Below the pieces are notes generated by a model. The model saw only the letters and a list, made by a program, of their open reading frames with translations, did no database searches and had not been told where the DNA came from. This document shows positions 8,700-18,346 of a DNA stretch of 39,513 nt, piece by piece (positions within the stretch are counted from its first letter, which is position 1; the number at the start of each line of letters is the position of its first letter). The position numbers and the translations under genes were made by a program. Source of the DNA: Candidatus Spongiihabitans thiooxidans (lineage in GTDB: Bacteria; Pseudomonadota; Gammaproteobacteria; Arenicellales; Poriferihabitantaceae); the NCBI GenBank assembly GCA_001543005.1, contig LFLB01000024.1, positions 1-39,513 on the forward strand, written 5' to 3'.

Positions 8700-10229
8700 T
8701 TAGTTTTTTATTCCGACACTGGCAATCAACTGCCGGTAATCTATTTCGGTTTCCAGCATCTTTGCCACTCTATCTATCTCACGATGACGAAAGGTTTTAT
8801 AGTCAAAGCCGCCATCATTTTTCGGGCCATTTTTCGGGCCACTTTCCAGGCCACTTTCAAGCCCGGCCCATTTTAAAAGCGCTTCGCAGGCCTCATGGCA
8901 GTCGAACACGCCGTGCAGATAGGTACACAGAATTTGATTATCTTTTGAAATCACCCCATCAAAACGATCCCCCAGGTTGATCGCGGGGCGATCCAGGTCT
9001 GGCCCAGTGGTTGATCCCAAATGAATTTCATAGCCTTCCACCACCGCTTGTCCATCAAACAAAGTGCCTGACACCCGGGTCAGTTTTTTAACCGGTTTGA
9101 GCCGAGTTTCAAAATCCATCAACTGTAGCCCTTGCCAGCAACCGACCTTGCCTTCCATGCCATTCGGGTCGTGTATCGCCTGCCCGATCATCTGGTAGCC
9201 GCCACAAATGCCAATCAGTTTTCCGCCATAACGCAAGTGCCTTTTTATATGCTCAGTCCATTGGTTTTCGGCCAACCAATTCAAATCGTGAATGGTATTT
9301 TTACTGCCAGGCAGCACGATCAAGTCGCTCGGCGGGATTTCCTGTCCTTCATCAATAAACCGTAGCTCGACCTGCGGATGCAATCTCAACACATCAAAAT
9401 CCGTGTGATTGCTGATTCGCGGGAGGCGCGGCACGATAACCTTGAGACGAGTTGCCCTTTTATTTTCATCGTGGCTATTTTCATCGTGGCCGCTTCCGTC
9501 TCGGCAACGATGATCCACGGCATCTTCTGCTTCAATATGCAAGCCTTTGAGATAGGGTAAAACGCCCAGAGTTTGAATCCCGGTTTTTTCAGTGAGCCAA
9601 TCGATGCCGGAATCCAGCAGCGTTTTGTCGCCGCGAAAGCGATTTATCAGGAATCCACCAACCCGTTTGCGTTCGTCCTCCGCCAGGCAATCCATCGTGC
9701 CGACCAAATGCGCGAATACGCCGCCACGATCGATATCCGCAACCAGTAACACCGCACAATCTACCGCGCTCGCAAATCCCATATTGGCGATGTCATTTTC
9801 CCGCAAATTAATTTCTGCCGGACTGCCGGCGCCTTCGACAATAATTAAATCGTACTGCGCGGCCAGGCGATGATAAGACGCCAGTGCATATTGCATGGCA
9901 TCTTTTTTGAAGGCATGATATTCCACCGCATCCATGTTGCCGATGGAATGACCGTTAATAATCACCTGCGCGCCTTGGTCGCTATTGGGCTTGAGCAAAA
10001 TAGGATTCATATCGGTATGCGGCTCAATCCTGCAAGCCAGTGCCTGCACCGCCTGAGCGCGGCCAATTTCGCCGCCATCAATAGTCACCGCACTGTTTAA
10101 TGCCATATTCTGCGGTTTGAACGGCGCCACGCGAAACCCCTTCGAGTGGAACAGGCGGCACAATCCCGTGGCAATAACGCTCTTGCCGGCGTTGGAGGTT
10201 GTGCCCTGAATCATAAACGTGGGAGTCAT
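8700..10229 (-). CDS. cobQ: Cobyric acid synthase CobQ
   Basis: A 509-residue glutamine-dependent amidotransferase that amidates four carboxyl groups of adenosylcobyrinic acid diamide. The N-terminal dethiobiotin-synthetase-like ATPase domain begins [20 protein letters not shown], with P-loop TSNAGKS. The C-terminal class I glutaminase domain has the nucleophile cysteine in GICGGYQ and the catalytic histidine in YLHGVFD. The frame extends 25 residues upstream to 10304, but the family N-terminus begins at the ATG at 10229. No ribosome-binding site is obvious. Two in-frame microrepeats insert HDEN repeats in mid-protein and [14 protein letters not shown] near the C-terminus. cobD follows in the same operon. 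I see no cobalamin riboswitch upstream. Confidence 0.93.
   Translation of the reverse strand: MTPTFMIQGTTSNAGKSVIATGLCRLFHSKGFRVAPFKPQNMALNSAVTIDGGEIGRAQAVQALACRIEPHTDMNPILLKPNSDQGAQVIINGHSIGNMDAVEYHAFKKDAMQYALASYHRLAAQYDLIIVEGAGSPAEINLRENDIANMGFASAVDCAVLLVADIDRGGVFAHLVGTMDCLAEDERKRVGGFLINRFRGDKTLLDSGIDWLTEKTGIQTLGVLPYLKGLHIEAEDAVDHRCRDGSGHDENSHDENKRATRLKVIVPRLPRISNHTDFDVLRLHPQVELRFIDEGQEIPPSDLIVLPGSKNTIHDLNWLAENQWTEHIKRHLRYGGKLIGICGGYQMIGQAIHDPNGMEGKVGCWQGLQLMDFETRLKPVKKLTRVSGTLFDGQAVVEGYEIHLGSTTGPDLDRPAINLGDRFDGVISKDNQILCTYLHGVFDCHEACEALLKWAGLESGLESGPKNGPKNDGGFDYKTFRHREIDRVAKMLETEIDYRQLIASVGIKN
8816..8863. repeat. Short tandem repeat in cobQ (4 x 12 bp)
   Basis: Four 12-base units stand head to tail. 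The first two are identical (CATTTTTCGGGC) and the last two have diverged (CACTTTCCAGGC, CACTTTCAAGCC). They encode the [14 protein letters not shown] stretch near the CobQ C-terminus and keep the frame. Confidence 0.85.
9462..9491. repeat. Short tandem duplication in cobQ (2 x 15 bp)
   Basis: The unit ATTTTCATCGTGGCT is repeated with one change and encodes HDENSHDEN in the linker between the two CobQ domains. It is in frame. Confidence 0.85.
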
Positions 10230-10418
10230 CGGTGATATTTTAGTGCGTTGTCGTAGCATTTTATAGCGCGCCGCCGCGACATTTTGTAGTGCGCCGCCGC
10301 GCAACGGACAACGCTGATTGATGATGTCTTGTTGGGCGCAAAATTACACTATTACGTAAAAGCAAAAGCAATGGTACTATAAATACTCAATTCAAAGTCC
10401 ACTTATATGGAGAACACG

Positions 10419-12230
10419 ATGTTAAGAAAGATATTTTTGCCCACGATAATTCTGATTCTCGGTTATGGATTCTGGGTCAGTCCTGATTTCAAGGAAATTG
10501 CCGCTGGCGTTTCGATTTTCTTGTTCGGCATGTTATTCCTGGAAGAAGGGTTCAAGGCATTCACCGGCGGATTGCTGGAAAAATTGCTGCAAAGAACCAC
10601 TGACAAGACCTGGAAAAGTTTGACTTTCGGTCTCGTTACCACCACAATCATGCAGTCCAGCTCGCTGGTTTCCGTAATTACTATATCATTTATCAGCGCC
10701 GGTTTGATTACCTTGGTTGCCGGCATTGGCATCATTTTCGGCGCCAACATCGGCACCACAACCGGCGCCTGGTTGGTGGCCGCTTTTGGGCTGAAAGTCA
10801 AGATTTCCGCCTATGCCATGCCGATGCTGGTATTTGGCATTGTTTTGGCGTTTCAAAAATCCAGGTATTTGAAAGGAGTCGGCTCGGTCCTGGCCGGGCT
10901 TGGCTTTCTGTTTTTGGGCATCCACTACATGAAGGAAGGCTTTGAAGCGTTTAGGGACAGCTTTGACCTGGCAGCTTTAGCCGTCCCCGGCTATCCAGGA
11001 CTGTTCCTGTTTGCCGGCATTGGCGCTGCGGCAACCGTGGTTATGCAATCAAGCCATGCTACGTTGGTGCTCATTTTAACCGCATTGGCGGTCGGTCAAA
11101 TTACCTACGAAAACGCCCTGGCGCTCGCCATCGGCGCCAATGTGGGCACCACGATTACCGCGATTATCGGTTCTTTGAGCGCCAATATTCAAGGCAAGCG
11201 GCTGGCCGGCGCGCACCTGATATTCAATGTCGTGACCGGGGTTATCGCCATCGTGTTCATAAACCAATTCGTTTGGGCGGTGGATATCATCAGCGATAAA
11301 GTCGGCATAGCCGCAGACAACCACACCATGAAACTGGCGGTGTTTCATACCTTGTTCAATATAACCGGTGTTCTGGTAATGGTGCCATTGATCAATCAGT
11401 TGGCGGAGCGGTTACATAATTTTCTGCCTGAGCAAGCGCCGAATCTTGCTGCACCGAAATATCTGAGCGATGCGGCGATAGAATTTCCGGAAACCGTTTT
11501 GTCTTCGGTCAAGAAAGAAGTTTGGCATCTGTTCGATTCCGCGTTTGAATTAATGGCGCATGGCATGAACCTGCATCGCACCCAAATATTGGAATCGCCG
11601 AATCTCGCCAAGACCATTGACAACGACCGGGAAATTATTGAATTTGACCTGGACGAACTTTATGAAAGCAAGGTCAAAGTGCTTTACAGCGCGATTATTG
11701 ATTTCATTTCGAAGGCGCAATCCAATATTCCGAGCGTGTTTTCCGAAGAGTTATTCAGGCTACGCAACGCCGCTTCAGAAATTGTTGAATGCGTAAAACA
11801 CATCAAGCATTTACGTAAAAACACAACAGTATATATGGTTTCGGATAACCCATACATTCGCAACGAATACAACACGTTACGATTAAAAATTGCCACCATT
11901 CTTAAACAAATATATCGTTATAGAGATATGGACGATCACACATTATCAATTCTTGAACTGGATGAACTGAAGGCGGAAGCATTCGCTTCGCATGATCGGT
12001 TAAACAAACAAATTACCGATTTTCTCAACAATAATAAAATTACGCCATTAATGGCAACTTCATTATTGAATGACTTTAATTATTCCGATGAAACCGCGAA
12101 AAACCTGCTTGATTCGGCCCAGGCGTTACTGGCATCGCATGCCGACCTTATGGCAGAAGCCGCTCAGGAGATCATTCTGGATGAAAACGAAATTGAGAAC
12201 CTGGCAAGCGAAAGCCTGACGAAAGTCTGA
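10419..12230 (+). CDS. Na+/phosphate cotransporter family protein with PhoU-like C-terminus
   Basis: A 603-residue membrane protein of the NptA/Na-Pi cotransporter type II family. The two inverted halves each carry the signature glutamine-serine motif: MQSSSLVSVI in the first and MQSSHATLVL in the second. These and GANIGTTTG and GANVGTTITA line the transport path. Roughly ten membrane helices end near residue 330, and the remaining 270 residues are soluble and helical, like a PhoU domain. It probably moves phosphate with sodium. The chosen ATG at 10419 has GGAG six bases upstream; an in-frame ATG at 10407 would overlap that site. A small gene follows 47 bp downstream. Confidence 0.88.
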   Translation: MLRKIFLPTIILILGYGFWVSPDFKEIAAGVSIFLFGMLFLEEGFKAFTGGLLEKLLQRTTDKTWKSLTFGLVTTTIMQSSSLVSVITISFISAGLITLVAGIGIIFGANIGTTTGAWLVAAFGLKVKISAYAMPMLVFGIVLAFQKSRYLKGVGSVLAGLGFLFLGIHYMKEGFEAFRDSFDLAALAVPGYPGLFLFAGIGAAATVVMQSSHATLVLILTALAVGQITYENALALAIGANVGTTITAIIGSLSANIQGKRLAGAHLIFNVVTGVIAIVFINQFVWAVDIISDKVGIAADNHTMKLAVFHTLFNITGVLVMVPLINQLAERLHNFLPEQAPNLAAPKYLSDAAIEFPETVLSSVKKEVWHLFDSAFELMAHGMNLHRTQILESPNLAKTIDNDREIIEFDLDELYESKVKVLYSAIIDFISKAQSNIPSVFSEELFRLRNAASEIVECVKHIKHLRKNTTVYMVSDNPYIRNEYNTLRLKIATILKQIYRYRDMDDHTLSILELDELKAEAFASHDRLNKQITDFLNNNKITPLMATSLLNDFNYSDETAKNLLDSAQALLASHADLMAEAAQEIILDENEIENLASESLTKV

Positions 12231-12277
12231 CAAAAGCAACCTGCCCCACTAATTTGAACAACTAAAGAGAGCGACCC

Positions 12278-12529
12278 ATGAAATTCACCAAGTTAAGTGC
12301 CAAATTTGACAAACTTGCCCGAAAAAAAGAAAAAGGCAAGTCAATGCATTCCGGAAAACTGGTCAAAAAACTGGCAATACTGCAACAGTTACTAGCGGAT
12401 AAAAAAATCCGCTATGAAGAGAAAATGAAGTCCACCGAAGATTCGGACAAAAGACATTCTCTTGAAACTAAATTAAAAGTGGTCAACGCGCAAATAGAAA
12501 AATCCAGGCAGATGATTGCTGGAGGATAG
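12278..12529 (+). CDS. Small basic coiled-coil hypothetical protein
   Basis: I do not recognise this 83-residue protein. It is very lysine-rich and contains KLARKKEKGKSMHSGKLVKK, followed by a helical region (LAILQQLLADKKIRYEEKMK and onward to residue 78) with the spacing of a coiled coil. A GAGAG stretch precedes the ATG. It lies 47 bp after the phosphate cotransporter gene in the same direction, so it is probably co-transcribed. No signal peptide or membrane segment is seen. It may bind nucleic acid or a partner protein, but that is only a guess from charge. Confidence 0.6.
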   Translation: MKFTKLSAKFDKLARKKEKGKSMHSGKLVKKLAILQQLLADKKIRYEEKMKSTEDSDKRHSLETKLKVVNAQIEKSRQMIAGG

Positions 12530-12660
12530 GCGCGGCGATTCGGATAATTTCCAGCATACAAACGTAGCCAATTAATAATTGCGGATAAAGAAAGAAAAGC
12601 GGATAGTAAAAATCCAGGCGAGTTCCTTACCGTATTTCTATAGATGGTAGAAAAATGGAT

Positions 12661-14130
12661 TTATGGTGAACCGGGCAACGATGCGCCGGTTTCATTTTTG
12701 AGCCAATTGATCGCGGTTTTCTCGTCTTGCTCAATCGCTATTTCCACGGCACGTTTGGCACATTCCAGCAGGTGTTTTGATTGTTTGCGTAAATTGAATG
12801 ATTCGGTGACTTGTTGCTGGATTTTGGTTTGTTTTTCTTCTGGCAGAATGGGGATTACCGTTTCTTTTACTTGCTCTGGTCGCCAGTGAAATATTATTGA
12901 ACCACCAACGTCACGGTTCACTTGCTCTTGAGTCAAAACAGAGTTAAGCACCAAGGTTAAATATTCATTGTTCACCTTGTCTGTTTTGCTTTTAAGTCGC
13001 AATATGCCACCAGATGGGATCATTTTTTGTGGTTGTTCTTTTAAGTAAAAAGCAATTCCAGGTGTACCGTCTTTACTGAATAATATCTCTCCTTGTTTTG
13101 GCTGATAATTTTTTGATTTCTCAAATGAGATGCTTTCTTCTTGTGGTGCAAGGTCATTATAGAGTGATTCAGAGATATATTTTTCTTCCGATAGTTCAAA
13201 CGGACTGATGTTACTTACTCGCACAAACGGAATGCTTTCATCACGGTATTCTCCACTTCCGACTTCCACGCATTTTTTAATGGATACCAAATTTCCCAGG
13301 GCATCCCAACCGCCTGCATAACCTTTAATGGCGTTGATGATTTCTTCATATTTTGGTTGGTAGTATTCTGCGTCTATGCGGTTGGCTTGCTCGGTGTCAG
13401 AGTAATTTTTGACAAAAGTTAGTTGGTGTTTGGGTTGCCAGTCAGCAAGCCCAAGTTCGGTGAGGAGGAGGGTTTGGGCTTTAATATAAGAATTTTCAGC
13501 ATTCAGTTGAGCATCAAGAGCAGACTGATAACTATTTGAAATAATCTCTTGAAATTCCAAGGTAGGCAGATATGTTTTTATTTTTTTAACTTGTGTTAAT
13601 AATAAATTCGGTTGAACACTACTAATTGTTAGTCTTTTTGTTTGCCCTTTTCCATATTTGCAATTTAGAAAAATAGTTACATAATAAGGAGAGACACAAT
13701 CTATTAGATTGATATTTGCGATTGCTTGGTTGGAGTTGCAAAACTTTGGTAAATTGGTAGCTACGGCAGCATTTCCAATAGTGCCAGCAATAGTCAATAA
13801 AACTTGACCTTCTTTTACTAAAGATTTCCGTAAAACAAATTGGCTAATATTTTTATCAATTTTAGGAGATTTTTTATAATAAATAATTCCATCTCCAATA
13901 TCACCAACATTCAAATACGGAACACCATCATCGATAAACTCAATCTGATTACAAAGCGAGTAGGCTCCGAAATTTACTATTGATTTACTTATCTCTCCAA
14001 GATAATCCCATTCCTTATTTTTGATTTTGTTTTCTAACGACAAAACATCTTTTTTAAAATATTCAGCATCAAATCTAAACAGTTCATTATCTGTTCTTAC
14101 TTCACTTAATTTGACTATGGAAGACTCCAT
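12661..14130 (-). CDS. hsdS: Restriction-modification specificity subunit (HsdS-like)
   Basis: A 489-residue DNA-recognition subunit. It has two target-recognition halves: residues roughly 1-195, with LNVGDIGDGIIYYKKSPKI and LLTIAGTIGNAAVA, and 240-450, with VRVSNISPFELSE and EILFSKDGTPGIAFYL. Each ends in a helical spacer (LEFQEIISNSYQSALDAQL and LPEEKQTKIQQQVTESFNL), as in HsdS proteins. The ATG at 14130 has GGAGG eight bases upstream; an in-frame upstream start at 14148 would overlap that site. It is the last gene of a minus-strand operon and should direct the nuclease-methyltransferase encoded two genes upstream to its site. The recognition sequence cannot be predicted here. Confidence 0.85.
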   Translation of the reverse strand: MESSIVKLSEVRTDNELFRFDAEYFKKDVLSLENKIKNKEWDYLGEISKSIVNFGAYSLCNQIEFIDDGVPYLNVGDIGDGIIYYKKSPKIDKNISQFVLRKSLVKEGQVLLTIAGTIGNAAVATNLPKFCNSNQAIANINLIDCVSPYYVTIFLNCKYGKGQTKRLTISSVQPNLLLTQVKKIKTYLPTLEFQEIISNSYQSALDAQLNAENSYIKAQTLLLTELGLADWQPKHQLTFVKNYSDTEQANRIDAEYYQPKYEEIINAIKGYAGGWDALGNLVSIKKCVEVGSGEYRDESIPFVRVSNISPFELSEEKYISESLYNDLAPQEESISFEKSKNYQPKQGEILFSKDGTPGIAFYLKEQPQKMIPSGGILRLKSKTDKVNNEYLTLVLNSVLTQEQVNRDVGGSIIFHWRPEQVKETVIPILPEEKQTKIQQQVTESFNLRKQSKHLLECAKRAVEIAIEQDEKTAINWLKNETGASLPGSP

Positions 14131-14176
14131 GCTTATCCCTCCACTCAAAACGACAGTTTTTCACTTTTCACCAAAA

Positions 14177-15193
14177 TCATTTTTTCTGTTCTCCCTTGCG
14201 CTCTTTTACATTGCTTTCAATCTGACGTAGTTCTTCGATGTCCTGTTCGTCGGCAAGGCAGGCTTCATAGGCTTTGCGGCGGGTATCAAAATTCTGGTAT
14301 TGGGTCAGGGCAATGGCCTGCATCTGTTTGTTACTAACGGAGCCTTTACCGGTTAATAACGCCTTGTCGTTCATTGCAATAATCCGATCAGCGTTTTCAC
14401 GCCAGAAGTCCATAGTGATGTCGGTGCGATTTTTGACGCGCAATTCAGCCGTTTCCAGAAAAATAACCACGAGGCGGTTCAAGGTGTCGATTTCATCGGT
14501 CTTTAGATAGTTTTTGGCAATGGTGATGTCCTGCTTGCGGACGATTGAGCCTTTCCAACTGCTCAGCCCCATGTTTTCCTTGTTCGCATCGGCGCGGTGA
14601 GTGATGATCTCAGCGGCGGTTTGTTTGGTAGCGGCGAAAAGCAGTTTGTTTTGGGTTTCAGCAAAAAACATCTGGGTTGATTTATCGCTACCGTCATAAT
14701 CACTGCTGAGAGCGAACAACTCTCGAACTTTTTGATAAAAACGCTTTTCTGAAGCCCGTATGTCACGGATGCGTTCCAGCATTTCATCAAAGTAATCGGG
14801 ACGACCGTCGGGGTTTTTCAGGCGGTTGTCGTCCATGACAAAGCCCTTGGTCATGTACTCGTGCAGATGGTGGTTTGCCCATTGTCGAAATTGAGTGCCG
14901 CGAAGACTTCGTACTCGAAAACCAACCGCCAGTATCATCGGCAAGGCGTAATGCTGAACGCTGTAATTCTTGCCGTCCGGGGCAGTTGTTCGGAAATTCC
15001 GAACAACTGAATTTTCACTTAATTCCTTATCTTTCAATATGTTAGATATATGCGCGCTAATGGTTGACTTGGAGGTGGCAAAAAGCTCTACGAGTTGGTT
15101 TTGGTTTAGCCAAACATCACCATTATCAGCATAAAGCGCCACAGAGGCTTTACCATCCGGAGTGTTGTATATGACGATGCCTTGCCGCTCCAT
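14177..15193 (-). CDS. RhuM family protein (virulence RhuM-like) within the restriction operon
   Basis: A 338-residue protein of the RhuM family. The N-terminal part contains a helix-turn-helix-like segment (VWLNQNQLVELFATSKSTIS) and the family stretch SVQHYALPMILAVGFRVRS followed by RGTQFRQWANHHLHEYMTKG. The C-terminal half is helical. The biochemical role of RhuM proteins is not established; they are often found inside type I-like restriction operons. Here the gene starts 3 bp after the methyltransferase stop and ends 46 bp before the specificity subunit, so it is co-transcribed with both. It could regulate the system or act as an accessory defence factor, which is inference. Confidence 0.82.
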   Translation of the reverse strand: MERQGIVIYNTPDGKASVALYADNGDVWLNQNQLVELFATSKSTISAHISNILKDKELSENSVVRNFRTTAPDGKNYSVQHYALPMILAVGFRVRSLRGTQFRQWANHHLHEYMTKGFVMDDNRLKNPDGRPDYFDEMLERIRDIRASEKRFYQKVRELFALSSDYDGSDKSTQMFFAETQNKLLFAATKQTAAEIITHRADANKENMGLSSWKGSIVRKQDITIAKNYLKTDEIDTLNRLVVIFLETAELRVKNRTDITMDFWRENADRIIAMNDKALLTGKGSVSNKQMQAIALTQYQNFDTRRKAYEACLADEQDIEELRQIESNVKERKGEQKK

Positions 15194-15196
15194 GAT

Positions 15197-17287
15197 TTAA
15201 TTCCAAAAGCTCATGTTTTCACTCTTCGCCCAATCTATAAAGGCTTCGGCGATGCCATCTTCTAATTCTCCATCGTGATTGTGCAGATCATGGTCAACAA
15301 TCAAATGGCCGTTTTTATCCAGTTTGTATTGTCCGTTACCGTTTTTGATATAGACATAATCACCGGAGTTGCCCTTTCCCCCTTTCTCGCTTACCGCAAA
15401 AAAGATGGGGTAGTCGTCTTTTTTCGGGCAAAGTCTTTCATCCCATTTCTGCACGAACAGCACACTGGTTTTGGTGCCGGTGTGCGGCTTGAAAGTGTTG
15501 CCGTGCAACCCGACCACGGCGAGGATGCGGGCGCGTTCCGCGATGAATTCGCGGATATGCTTATCCGTTGTGTTGTTGAACCTGCCTTGCGGCAAAACAA
15601 TCGCCATGCGCCCACCGGGTTTCAGAAAATCCAGATTGCGCTCAATAAAAAGAATGTCGCGCCCGACTTTATTTTGCGCCTTTTTGCCGTCTGCCTTAAA
15701 GCCCAATTCATATTGATGCAGGATACGGCTTTCCTTGATGTCTCCAGCAAAGGGCGGATTTGCCATCAGAATATCGAAGTCGAATTGCTTGTTTTCGTTT
15801 TTCTCAGCGCGCATTTTTTCCAGCCGTTTAAATCCTCTGCCGTAAGTGTTTATCCATTTCGTGTCGTTTTCGGTTTTGTCGCTCCAACGATTAAAATCCA
15901 GAGTGTTGAGATGCAGTACATTGGTTTCACCATCACCAGCGATTAGATTCAGGGTTCGGGCAACGCGCACGGTTTTTTCGTCAAAGTCGATGCCAAAGAC
16001 TTTGAGTGCATGCTGTTTGTCTTCATTGGAAATTTCCGCATTGGTGAACAGGTGTCCGGTGAGTTTGAAAATGGTATGCACCGGAAAACCGCAACTGCCG
16101 GAAGCGGTGTCGATCATGGTTTCGCCGCGCCTAGGATTGAGCATTTGCACACACATATCAATGACATGGCGCGGGGTGAAGTATTGCCCCTTTTCGCCTT
16201 TGGCGGATTTGTTGACCAGATATTCAAAGGCCTCATCCACGACCAACAGATTGGAGTTGAACAGTTTCACATCCTGCAAACTTGAAACACAGACGGCCAA
16301 ATGGCTGTCCGAAAGTTCAAAGGTAGAGCTTTCGGGGAATACACCTTTCCACATACCTTTTGCCTGATCGAACAGACCTTGAATTTTGTTTTTCAGCTCA
16401 GTATCTGTCTGCCCGGTGTTCCTGAATTCCATCACTCGAAAACCCTCATCGTCAATGCCGCTGACAGCTTTCTTTATGGCATCAAAATCCTGGCCGCCAA
16501 GATAGCTAGGTGAGACTGGTTCATGTACGGCGGTTTTTGTAACCTGCCGCAGGAGGTAGTTGATAACACCTTTATCCTCTTGGCTTAGATATTCATCATA
16601 GAGTTTGGTGAATATCAGCTTGAAAACCTCTTCGAACACATCTACCCCGGCATTCGCCAGAACCTCATCCTCCATTTCCAGAATGATGTTTTTCAGGGAT
16701 TTGCGTTCATTGGCAATTTTGTCCTTAACAATCAAATCTTTTAAGGTAAAACGCTCACTGAGTATGTCCTTTAGACTTTGCCTTGCCTTTGGAATATCGG
16801 TGATGTCTTCAAAATAATTCGGGTCTTTGCGATGGTAGTGAGAAATTTGCTCGCCGTTTGTCCATACCCCGATGGGTGCGCCCGTTGCATTGCAATAGGA
16901 GTGAAGCTGATCTTTTCCGTCTTTGAGTTTTGGCTTTTTTAATTCAACGATGATATAAGCGGTATTGGAGCGATCTTTATCAAGAATGACAATATCGGCG
17001 CTTTTCCTTTCCCGGCCGAAGTTAACGGAATACTCAAAAGCCAGTCGCTTTTTAGGATAGTCGTATTGTTCAATCAGCCTTGCCGCATAAAGCTGGCGGA
17101 CGATTTCCTCTGGCTTCAGCAGAATATCCTTGTCCCGAACGATGCACTTTATAAACGGGGCTTCCTTGCCTCTGGTGGTTTTGGTAAAGACTTTTCCCCG
17201 CAAGGCCGCAATTTCATCCGCCGAAAACAGGGCAAGATGATAATTGCTGTCTTTGGGTATCGACTGGATGATGTCTGGTTCGGTCAT
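15197..17287 (-). CDS. Nuclease-methyltransferase fusion (type I-like HsdM with N-terminal PD-(D/E)xK domain)
   Basis: A 696-residue fusion. Residues about 60-140 form an HsdR_N-like nuclease: E85, D98, then E115-x-K117 in YIIVELKKPK, and Q127, a PD-(D/E)xK arrangement. Residues 200-360 are an HsdM N-terminal helical domain. Then come methyltransferase motif X-like GQYFTPRHVIDMCV (368-381), SAM-binding DTASGSCGF (393-401) and catalytic NPPF (510-513), giving N6-adenine methylation. Restriction and modification on one chain with a separate specificity subunit, and no helicase gene, resembles BcgI-type IIB/IIG systems rather than type I. Its ATG overlaps the preceding stop by four bases (ATGA). 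Confidence 0.85.
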   Translation of the reverse strand: MTEPDIIQSIPKDSNYHLALFSADEIAALRGKVFTKTTRGKEAPFIKCIVRDKDILLKPEEIVRQLYAARLIEQYDYPKKRLAFEYSVNFGRERKSADIVILDKDRSNTAYIIVELKKPKLKDGKDQLHSYCNATGAPIGVWTNGEQISHYHRKDPNYFEDITDIPKARQSLKDILSERFTLKDLIVKDKIANERKSLKNIILEMEDEVLANAGVDVFEEVFKLIFTKLYDEYLSQEDKGVINYLLRQVTKTAVHEPVSPSYLGGQDFDAIKKAVSGIDDEGFRVMEFRNTGQTDTELKNKIQGLFDQAKGMWKGVFPESSTFELSDSHLAVCVSSLQDVKLFNSNLLVVDEAFEYLVNKSAKGEKGQYFTPRHVIDMCVQMLNPRRGETMIDTASGSCGFPVHTIFKLTGHLFTNAEISNEDKQHALKVFGIDFDEKTVRVARTLNLIAGDGETNVLHLNTLDFNRWSDKTENDTKWINTYGRGFKRLEKMRAEKNENKQFDFDILMANPPFAGDIKESRILHQYELGFKADGKKAQNKVGRDILFIERNLDFLKPGGRMAIVLPQGRFNNTTDKHIREFIAERARILAVVGLHGNTFKPHTGTKTSVLFVQKWDERLCPKKDDYPIFFAVSEKGGKGNSGDYVYIKNGNGQYKLDKNGHLIVDHDLHNHDGELEDGIAEAFIDWAKSENMSFWN

Positions 17288-18045
17288 GGTTGCTTCTCTT
17301 TGTTCTCTTTTGTATCCGAATATGGATAGAATTTCTTGACAGTATCAGTCGCAATAAACTCCACCCTGGATTTTTCTTTATTCCACGCCAAGAAATATTT
17401 ATCAAAATGCCGAGCTAGAACAAGTTTCTCTTCTCGCCCATCAGCTTCAAATATGTATTCATTACCCACAGCCTTTACCAAATTATCCGCAGATATGTAG
17501 CCCTGAAAGACTACAAATATCATTGCTGCTGGACACCAGTTTGTTACCAAATAAAACCCCTTACTGGTTCTTTCGATTATTCTTGGATGACTAAAGGCTA
17601 TATGATGGAAAACAAACCATGACACAACTAAAGAAAATTGTAACATCTGGAGTCGAAATGGATTTTCATAATAAAAATCAGTGAAAAAATACAACACAAG
17701 AATTGACGCTGCTAGAGCGATTACTAGATACCACGGCGATTCTCTCAACCATTTTATTTTTTTTGGATTTGAAGAGGTTGCTATGATTTCTTCCTCTGTC
17801 ATTCCTTGTTCAACTCGTCTATTGAACAACTCAAGTGCAAAAACACCAAAGACTGTAATTAAAGCATGCGGAAGCCATACAAGAGAGCCTCTAATATGGT
17901 CAGATAATGTTGTTGGAGCTTCTGCAAAAGAAACACCTAAGCGTAACAGATATCCGTAATCGTATGTTACGGACAACGTAAGCACACCAGCACTTATCAA
18001 ACTTAGAAATGTCGACGTGTGTTTTATGAAATTGCGTTTTATCAT
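17284..18045 (-). CDS. Unrecognised membrane protein, first gene of the restriction operon
   Basis: I do not recognise this 253-residue protein. It has about five hydrophobic segments: residues roughly 10-35, 50-70, 105-125, 135-150 and 170-185. They are followed by a soluble C-terminal tail of about 65 residues that ends in a charged stretch. Residues 78-92 form an acidic stretch (EQGMTEEEIIATSSN) between membrane helices. Its stop codon overlaps the start of the nuclease-methyltransferase by four bases, so the two are translationally coupled. That tight link makes an unrelated passenger unlikely and suggests a role with the restriction system, for example at the cell envelope. This is inference from position only. 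Confidence 0.7.
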   Translation of the reverse strand: MIKRNFIKHTSTFLSLISAGVLTLSVTYDYGYLLRLGVSFAEAPTTLSDHIRGSLVWLPHALITVFGVFALELFNRRVEQGMTEEEIIATSSNPKKIKWLRESPWYLVIALAASILVLYFFTDFYYENPFRLQMLQFSLVVSWFVFHHIAFSHPRIIERTSKGFYLVTNWCPAAMIFVVFQGYISADNLVKAVGNEYIFEADGREEKLVLARHFDKYFLAWNKEKSRVEFIATDTVKKFYPYSDTKENKEKQP

Positions 18046-18346
18046 GGCTTTCTCATCAAGAATCTTTTTCAGACAAACAAACGCGGTGTCTAGTCAGGGG
18101 TCAGGTCTTGATTTACTACAGGATTTTATATAACGATTTGACGCATGGCTATTCAAACAATGCAAGTGTAGCAGACCTAAGCCTGTCAGTAGTTTAATTT
18201 TGGTTCAAGATACTTTAAGCGGTCTATTTCGTATAGATGTTAGCAAGTGTTTGCACATATTTTCGTGGCGCATATTGAAGCGAAACTCGCACTCTTTCAG
18301 GTGGCAGTAAAACCTATGTTTGTAAATGCCTTTAAACCGCGCGAGG
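18046..18346. other. Intergenic region between defence operon and pentapeptide pseudogene
   Basis: About 300 AT-rich bases without a recognisable gene. It includes the promoter region of the leftward restriction operon. A stretch near 18094-18112 reads GGGGTCAGGTCTTGATTTA, which resembles dispersed repeats I associate with REP-type transposases. I cannot confirm this from one copy. Confidence 0.4.

Noticed and set aside
10230..10418. Cobalamin riboswitch upstream of cobQ
   Set aside because: No B12-box sequence or matching stem could be seen; the region holds only a GC-rich direct repeat (near GCGCCGCCGCG).
12661..18045. Classical type I restriction system
   Set aside because: No HsdR helicase-translocase gene is present and the nuclease residues are fused to the methyltransferase, so a BcgI-like arrangement fits better.
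18094..18112. REP-like element (GGGGTCAGGTCTTGA)
   Set aside because: Single copy in the window and no REP transposase nearby; kept only as a remark in the intergenic entry.
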